Below, in pieces: positions 5,352-8,769 of a DNA stretch of 8,769 bases (position 1 is its first letter; each line of letters starts with the position of its first letter). A program made the translations under genes and the position numbers. Below the pieces are notes generated by a model that saw only the letters and a program-made list of their open reading frames with translations, made no database searches and was not told the origin of the DNA. The stretch is from Alphaproteobacteria bacterium (lineage in GTDB: Bacteria; Pseudomonadota; Alphaproteobacteria; ATCC43930; CGMCC-115725), in assembly GCA_019241915.1 (NCBI GenBank), contig JAFAWI010000606.1:1-8769 (forward strand), given 5' to 3'.

Positions 5352-6530
5352 ATGGCCATTCTTTTTCTGATCGTCCTCATCGACCTGATCGGCTTCGGCC
5401 TCGTCATTCCGCTGCTGCCGTTCTATGCCAAGCGCTTCGCCGCCTCGCCCGAAGAGGTGACGACGCTGATGGCGGTGTTTTCGCTGATGTCGATGCTGAC
5501 GGCGCCCGTCTGGGGGCGGCTCAGCGACCGGGTCGGGCGCCGGCCGGTGCTGATGGTCAGCATGGCGGCGGCCGGGCTCGCCTATCTCTGGATGGCATTC
5601 GCCAACGCGCTGTGGATGATTTTCGCGGCGCGGGCGCTGGCCGGCGCCTGCGCCGGCAACATTGCGGCCGCCAACGCCTATATCGCCGATGTGACGACGC
5701 CGGAGAACCGCGCCCGGGGCATGGGGATGATCGGCGCCGCATTCGGACTGGGCTTTATCATCGGCCCCGCGTTGGGCGGGGTGGTTGCCGGCAATAATGT
5801 CGCCACCGCCGATCTGCGGACGCCGGGCCTCATCGCCTGCGCCTTGTCGTTGACCGCGCTGCTCGGCATCGTGTTCGCGCTCAAGGAAAGCTTGCCGGTG
5901 GGCTTGCCGCCGCGTGCGAGGCGCGGCCGCATCGAGGCGCTGCGCGACGCGATGGCCCGCAAGGCGCTGGCTCGGCTGCTCGCGATCTTCTTTCTGACGA
6001 TCCTTGCCTTTGCCGGCATGGAAGCGACCTTCGCGCTGTGGGCAATGGCGCAGTTCGGCTGGGGGCCGATGCAGATCGGTTACGTCTTCACCTATGTCGG
6101 CGTGTTGTCGGCGGCGATGCAGGGGGGGCTGATCGGCCGCCTGACCGCGCGATTTGGCGAGGAGAAACTGCTGTTCGCCGGACTGGCCGCGATCGCGGCG
6201 GGGTTGCTGGTGCTGCCGGTTGCCGATGGCCTGCCGCCGCTGATCGTTGCGGTGAGCCTGCTCGCGCTCGGCATGGGGGCGATGCAGCCGTCGCTCAACA
6301 GCCTGATCTCGCGCGGCGCGGGCGCCGAGGAGCAGGGCGAGGTGATGGGCGTAGCGCAATCGGTGGCGAGTCTGTCACGCGTGCTGGGGCCGCTTGTCGC
6401 CGGCGCGCTGTTCGCCGGGGTCGGGCGCGACAGCCCGTTTCTGTTTGGCATGGCGCTGGTCGTCGCCGCCGCATCGCTCGGGTGGCGCCTGCCGCGCGCG
6501 GCAGCGGCTGCTCCGCGGGCAGCGGATTGA
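5352..6530 (+). CDS. MFS transporter, TCR/Tet (TetA-like) DHA1 family
   Basis: A 392-residue inner-membrane protein with about 12 membrane helices, the normal size for drug:proton antiporters of the major facilitator superfamily. The first helix (2-21) holds DLIGFGLVIPLLPFYA, close to the opening of TetA-type pumps with Asp11. Motif A is GRLSDRVGRRPVLM (55-68) in the loop between helices 2 and 3. Motif C, the antiporter signature, is seen as GAAFGLGFIIGPALGG (128-143) in helix 5. A central loop rich in Arg (185-205) separates the two halves, and a degenerate second motif A, GRLTARFGEEKLL, lies at 262-274. The resemblance is to the TCR/Tet subgroup, but related pumps export many compounds, so tetracycline resistance should not be assumed. 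The frame is open far upstream as antisense of the LLM gene; the start at 5352 is chosen because helix 1 begins there. No strong Shine-Dalgarno is visible. Confidence 0.92.
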   Translation: MAILFLIVLIDLIGFGLVIPLLPFYAKRFAASPEEVTTLMAVFSLMSMLTAPVWGRLSDRVGRRPVLMVSMAAAGLAYLWMAFANALWMIFAARALAGACAGNIAAANAYIADVTTPENRARGMGMIGAAFGLGFIIGPALGGVVAGNNVATADLRTPGLIACALSLTALLGIVFALKESLPVGLPPRARRGRIEALRDAMARKALARLLAIFFLTILAFAGMEATFALWAMAQFGWGPMQIGYVFTYVGVLSAAMQGGLIGRLTARFGEEKLLFAGLAAIAAGLLVLPVADGLPPLIVAVSLLALGMGAMQPSLNSLISRGAGAEEQGEVMGVAQSVASLSRVLGPLVAGALFAGVGRDSPFLFGMALVVAAASLGWRLPRAAAAAPRAAD

Positions 6531-6551
6531 GCGCGCGATGAGGCCGCCGCA

Positions 6552-8402
6552 ATGAGCCCGCGCGGCCGCATGCCGCCCTCGGCGATGGCAGGGCCAAAGG
6601 GTCGGCTGATCGACGGGCTCAAGGCGCTGCGGGGGCTGCTGCCCTATCTGTGGCCGCGCGACTCGCTCGAGCTGCGGGCGCGCGTGGTGCTGGCGCTGGC
6701 CTGTCTCGCCGGCGGCAAGCTCGTCAACATCACGGTGCCTTTTTTTTACAAAGGTGCGGTCGATGCGCTGTCCGGCAAGGGCGGCGCAGCCGGCATTGTC
6801 GCGGTGCCGGGCATGCTGATCGTCGCCTACGGCCTCGGGCGGCTGTTCTCAGGCTCGTTCAACGAGCTGCGCAACGCGGTCTTCGCCAAGGTCGAGCAGC
6901 GCGCGGTGCGGCGCGTCGCACTCGCCGCCTTCAAGCACCTGCATTCGCTGTCGCTACGCTTCCACCTCGACCGGCGCACCGGCGGGCTGTCGCGCGCGAT
7001 CGAGCGCGGCACCCAGGCCATCGATTTTCTGCTCTCGATCATGCTGTTCAACGTCATCCCGACCCTGATCGAGATTCTGCTGGTCTGCGCCATCCTGTGG
7101 CGGGTCTACGACTGGCGGCTGGCGGCCGTGACGTTCGTGACCATCGCCCTCTATGTCGCCTTCACGTTTGCCGTGACCGACTGGCGCGTACGCTTCCGGC
7201 GCGAGATGAACACGCGCGACACCGAGGCCAACAACAAGGCAGTCGACAGCCTGCTCAATTTCGAGACCGTCAAATACTTCGCCAACGAAGCACACGAGAG
7301 CGAGCGTTACGACCGCTCGCTCGCGGGCTACGAACAGGCGGCGGTGAAGAGCGAAACCACGCTCGCCGCGCTTAATATCGGTCAGGGTTCGATCATTGCC
7401 GGCGGGCTCATCGGCATGATGCTGATCGCGGCGCAGGGCGTCGTATCGGGGCGGATGACCGTCGGCGACCTGGTGCTGGTCAACGCCTATCTGATCCAGC
7501 TCTACATGCCATTGAATTTCCTCGGCATGGTCTACCGCAACGTCAAGCAGTCACTGGTCGATCTCGAACAGATGTTCGCGCTGATGACGGTCGCGCCCGA
7601 GATTGTCGACCGGCCCGACGCGACGCCGTTGCATGTCGAGCACGGCGAGCTGGTGTTCCGCCGGGCCGACTTCCGTTACGACCCGCGCCGGCCGATCCTC
7701 GAAGACATCGATTTCCGCGTCGCGCCCGGCCAAACCGTCGCGATTGTCGGGCCGAGCGGCGCCGGCAAATCGACTATCGCGCGCCTCTTATTCCGCTTCT
7801 GGGACGTCGATGTCGGCGCAATCGAAATCGACAGCCAGGACATCCGCGACGTGACGCAGGAGAGCCTCCGACGCGCGATCGGCGTGGTTCCGCAGGATAC
7901 CGTGCTGTTGAACGACACGATCCTCTACAACATCGCCTATGGCCGGCCGGGCGCCAGCCGCGCCGAAATCGAGGAGGCGGCGCGGTTTGCCCACATCCAC
8001 GACTTCATCGCCGGCCTGCCCGACGGCTACGACACGACGGTCGGCGAGCGCGGCCTCAAACTGTCGGGCGGCGAGAAGCAGCGCGTGGCGATTGCGCGGG
8101 TCATCCTCAAGGCGCCGGAGATTTTGATCTTCGATGAGGCGACCTCCGCGCTCGATACCCGCACCGAGCGCGAAATCCAGGCGAGCCTTGCCGAGATCGC
8201 TGCCGGCCGCACCACGCTGGTCATCGCTCACCGCCTCTCGACCATCGTCGACGCCGACCAGATCCTGGTGCTCGATGGCGGCCATATCGTCGAACGCGGC
8301 CATCACCGCGAGCTGGTCGCGCTCGGCGGCGTCTACGCGACGATGTGGTCGCGCCAGCAGGAAGCGGCGCGCCGCGAAGCCGAGATGGAAGAGGCGGAGT
8401 AG
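6552..8402 (+). CDS. Atm1/HMT1-type ABC half-transporter (permease fused to ATPase)
   Basis: A 616-residue inner-membrane exporter with six helices (about 42-345) followed by one ATPase domain; it works as a homodimer. ATPase motifs: Walker A GPSGAGKST (400-408), Q-loop Gln448, signature LSGGEKQR (504-511), Walker B ILIFDEA (524-530), H-loop His560. The membrane part carries the Atm1 pattern NNKAVDSLLNFETVKYF, LNIGQ, and PLNFLGMVYRNVKQSL. From memory of the Novosphingobium NaAtm1 structure, the glutathione-contacting Arg206, Arg210, Asn269, Gln272 and Arg323 line up, at a constant +6 offset, with Arg212, Arg216, Asn275, Gln278 and Arg329 here. That supports export of glutathione-type thiols, their metal adducts or Fe-S precursor compounds. 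The gene starts 21 bases after the MFS gene, with GAGG (6540-6543) 8 bases before the ATG; Met7 and Met12 are possible later starts. The last 15 residues are Arg/Glu-rich. Confidence 0.95.
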   Translation: MSPRGRMPPSAMAGPKGRLIDGLKALRGLLPYLWPRDSLELRARVVLALACLAGGKLVNITVPFFYKGAVDALSGKGGAAGIVAVPGMLIVAYGLGRLFSGSFNELRNAVFAKVEQRAVRRVALAAFKHLHSLSLRFHLDRRTGGLSRAIERGTQAIDFLLSIMLFNVIPTLIEILLVCAILWRVYDWRLAAVTFVTIALYVAFTFAVTDWRVRFRREMNTRDTEANNKAVDSLLNFETVKYFANEAHESERYDRSLAGYEQAAVKSETTLAALNIGQGSIIAGGLIGMMLIAAQGVVSGRMTVGDLVLVNAYLIQLYMPLNFLGMVYRNVKQSLVDLEQMFALMTVAPEIVDRPDATPLHVEHGELVFRRADFRYDPRRPILEDIDFRVAPGQTVAIVGPSGAGKSTIARLLFRFWDVDVGAIEIDSQDIRDVTQESLRRAIGVVPQDTVLLNDTILYNIAYGRPGASRAEIEEAARFAHIHDFIAGLPDGYDTTVGERGLKLSGGEKQRVAIARVILKAPEILIFDEATSALDTRTEREIQASLAEIAAGRTTLVIAHRLSTIVDADQILVLDGGHIVERGHHRELVALGGVYATMWSRQQEAARREAEMEEAE

Positions 8403-8419
8403 GCCGCCGCCGCGTTGTG

Positions 8420-8525
8420 CGTCCGAGGCCTCGCCGTGCGAGGCCCTCAGGATGAGGAAGTCGATTGGATGCCATCACAAACGATCCTCATCCTGAGGTG
8501 CGGTCGGAGGGAGCCTCGAAGGACG
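8420..8525. repeat. REPIN-like pair of inverted intergenic repeats
   Basis: Two copies of one roughly 40-base element face each other around a 26-base unique loop (8459-8484). The inner arms are a perfect 14-bp match: CCTCAGGATGAGGA (8445-8458) and its reverse complement (8485-8498). The outer tips also correspond: CGTCC-GAGGC (8420-8429) against GCCTCGAAGGACG (8513-8525), the latter with two extra bases; the middles are diverged. Each copy can itself fold: GGCCTCG-CCGTG-CGAGGCC (8427-8445, perfect 7-bp stem) on the left, GAGGT/GCCTC (8495-8499 with 8513-8517, one G-T pair) on the right. The CCTCATCCTGAGG...CTCGAAGGACG type is one I remember as abundant between genes in Rhizobiales-type alphaproteobacteria. 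It begins 17 bases after the ABC transporter stop and ends 10 bases before meaB. It may also end transcripts, but no T-run is present. Confidence 0.75.
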
Positions 8526-8535
8526 CGATCCGTCG

Positions 8536-8769
8536 ATGCAGTCCGCCACCGATGAACTAGCCGCGGCTTTGCGCACCGGCGACCGGCGCGCCCTGGCGCG
8601 GGCCGTGACGTTGATCGAGTCGACGCGGGCCGAGCATCGTGCGGAGGCGGAGAAGCTGATCGCTGCGCTGCTGCCGCACAGCGGCGGCGCCACCCGACTC
8701 GGCATTTCCGGACCGCCGGGCGCCGGCAAATCGACCTTCATCGAGCGCTTTGGCCTCGATGGGCTCGCG
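8536..8769 (+). CDS. meaB: MeaB/ArgK-type G3E GTPase, N-terminal part (cut by window end)
   Basis: The first 78 codons of a gene that continues past the window; family members are about 320-330 residues. The opening helical region [11 protein letters not shown] (20-30) with [13 protein letters not shown], followed by [21 protein letters not shown] (from 53), is the MeaB pattern. The P-loop GPPGAGKS spans Gly59-Ser66. MeaB is a cytosolic GTPase that loads and protects the adenosylcobalamin cofactor of methylmalonyl-CoA mutase and its relatives, usually encoded close to the mutase; the mutase is not in this window. Downstream G motifs are not visible. The nearest Shine-Dalgarno candidate, AAGGA (8519-8523), is 12 bases from the ATG and belongs to the end of the adjoining repeat. 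Confidence 0.92.
   Translation, partial: MQSATDELAAALRTGDRRALARAVTLIESTRAEHRAEAEKLIAALLPHSGGATRLGISGPPGAGKSTFIERFGLDGLA

Noticed and set aside
5256..6359. A 367-codon minus-strand frame opposite the MFS gene.
   Set aside because: It is His/Arg/Gln-rich, the usual antisense look of a hydrophobic membrane protein gene in GC-rich DNA.
6538..6555. A five-codon frame (MRPPQ, stop) whose TGA overlaps the ABC transporter ATG.
   Set aside because: It could be a coupling mini-frame, but it has no ribosome binding site of its own and such short overlaps arise by chance. The GAGG within it more simply serves the ABC start.
7788..8306. A 172-codon minus-strand frame opposite the ABC ATPase domain.
   Set aside because: It mirrors highly conserved Walker and signature codons on the plus strand and has no independent support.
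1..8769. CRISPR arrays, tRNA or rRNA genes, riboswitches, toxin-antitoxin pairs, defence genes, insertion sequences.
   Set aside because: Reading both strands gave no spaced direct repeats, cloverleaf, transposase or integrase. The window is filled by recognisable chromosomal genes.

Overview
The window is GC-rich, densely coded bacterial chromosome, most likely from an alphaproteobacterium. This rests on the gene set (ApaG, an Atm1-type exporter close to the alphaproteobacterial NaAtm1 pattern, MeaB, a MaiA-like end), the codon bias, and an intergenic repeat of the CCTCATCCTGAGG type that I remember as common in Rhizobiales and relatives. Genus is not resolvable from this sequence. There is no tRNA, rRNA, CRISPR array, insertion sequence, phage gene or integrase.

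Layout. (1) 1-1437, + strand: the last 30 codons of a probable maleylacetoacetate isomerase overlap an S41 carboxyl-terminal processing protease by 8 bases. (2) 1466-2548, - strand: an alpha/beta-hydrolase of the homoserine O-acetyltransferase (MetX) superfamily with altered motifs, convergent with the protease. (3) 2687-3208, + strand: a small lipoprotein of unknown function, divergent from (2). (4) 5204-3205, - strand: a three-gene set, luciferase-like (LLM) oxidoreductase, apaG, folE; the folE end overlaps the lipoprotein end by 4 bases. (5) 5352-8402, + strand: a TetA-like MFS transporter followed after 21 bases by an Atm1/HMT1-type ABC half-transporter. (6) 8420-8525: two inverted copies of an intergenic repeat (REPIN-like), then the first 78 codons of meaB, cut by the window edge.

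How the genes fit together. Each block looks like ordinary chromosomal housekeeping or metabolism: tyrosine/homogentisate degradation (maiA end), periplasmic proteolysis (ctpA), pterin/folate synthesis (folE), thiol or Fe-S precursor and metal export (Atm1 type), and cobalamin-dependent mutase chaperoning (meaB). The blocks are not obviously linked to each other. The divergent gaps at 2549-2686 and 5205-5351 hold plausible sigma-70-type promoters for the minus-strand genes. No gene-free stretch exceeds 150 bases.

I did not find convincing evidence of a previously undescribed multi-gene system. The items most worth a second look are the repeat pair abutting meaB (its last bases could supply the meaB ribosome binding site), the MetX-like enzyme with non-canonical motifs, and the orphan lipoprotein.
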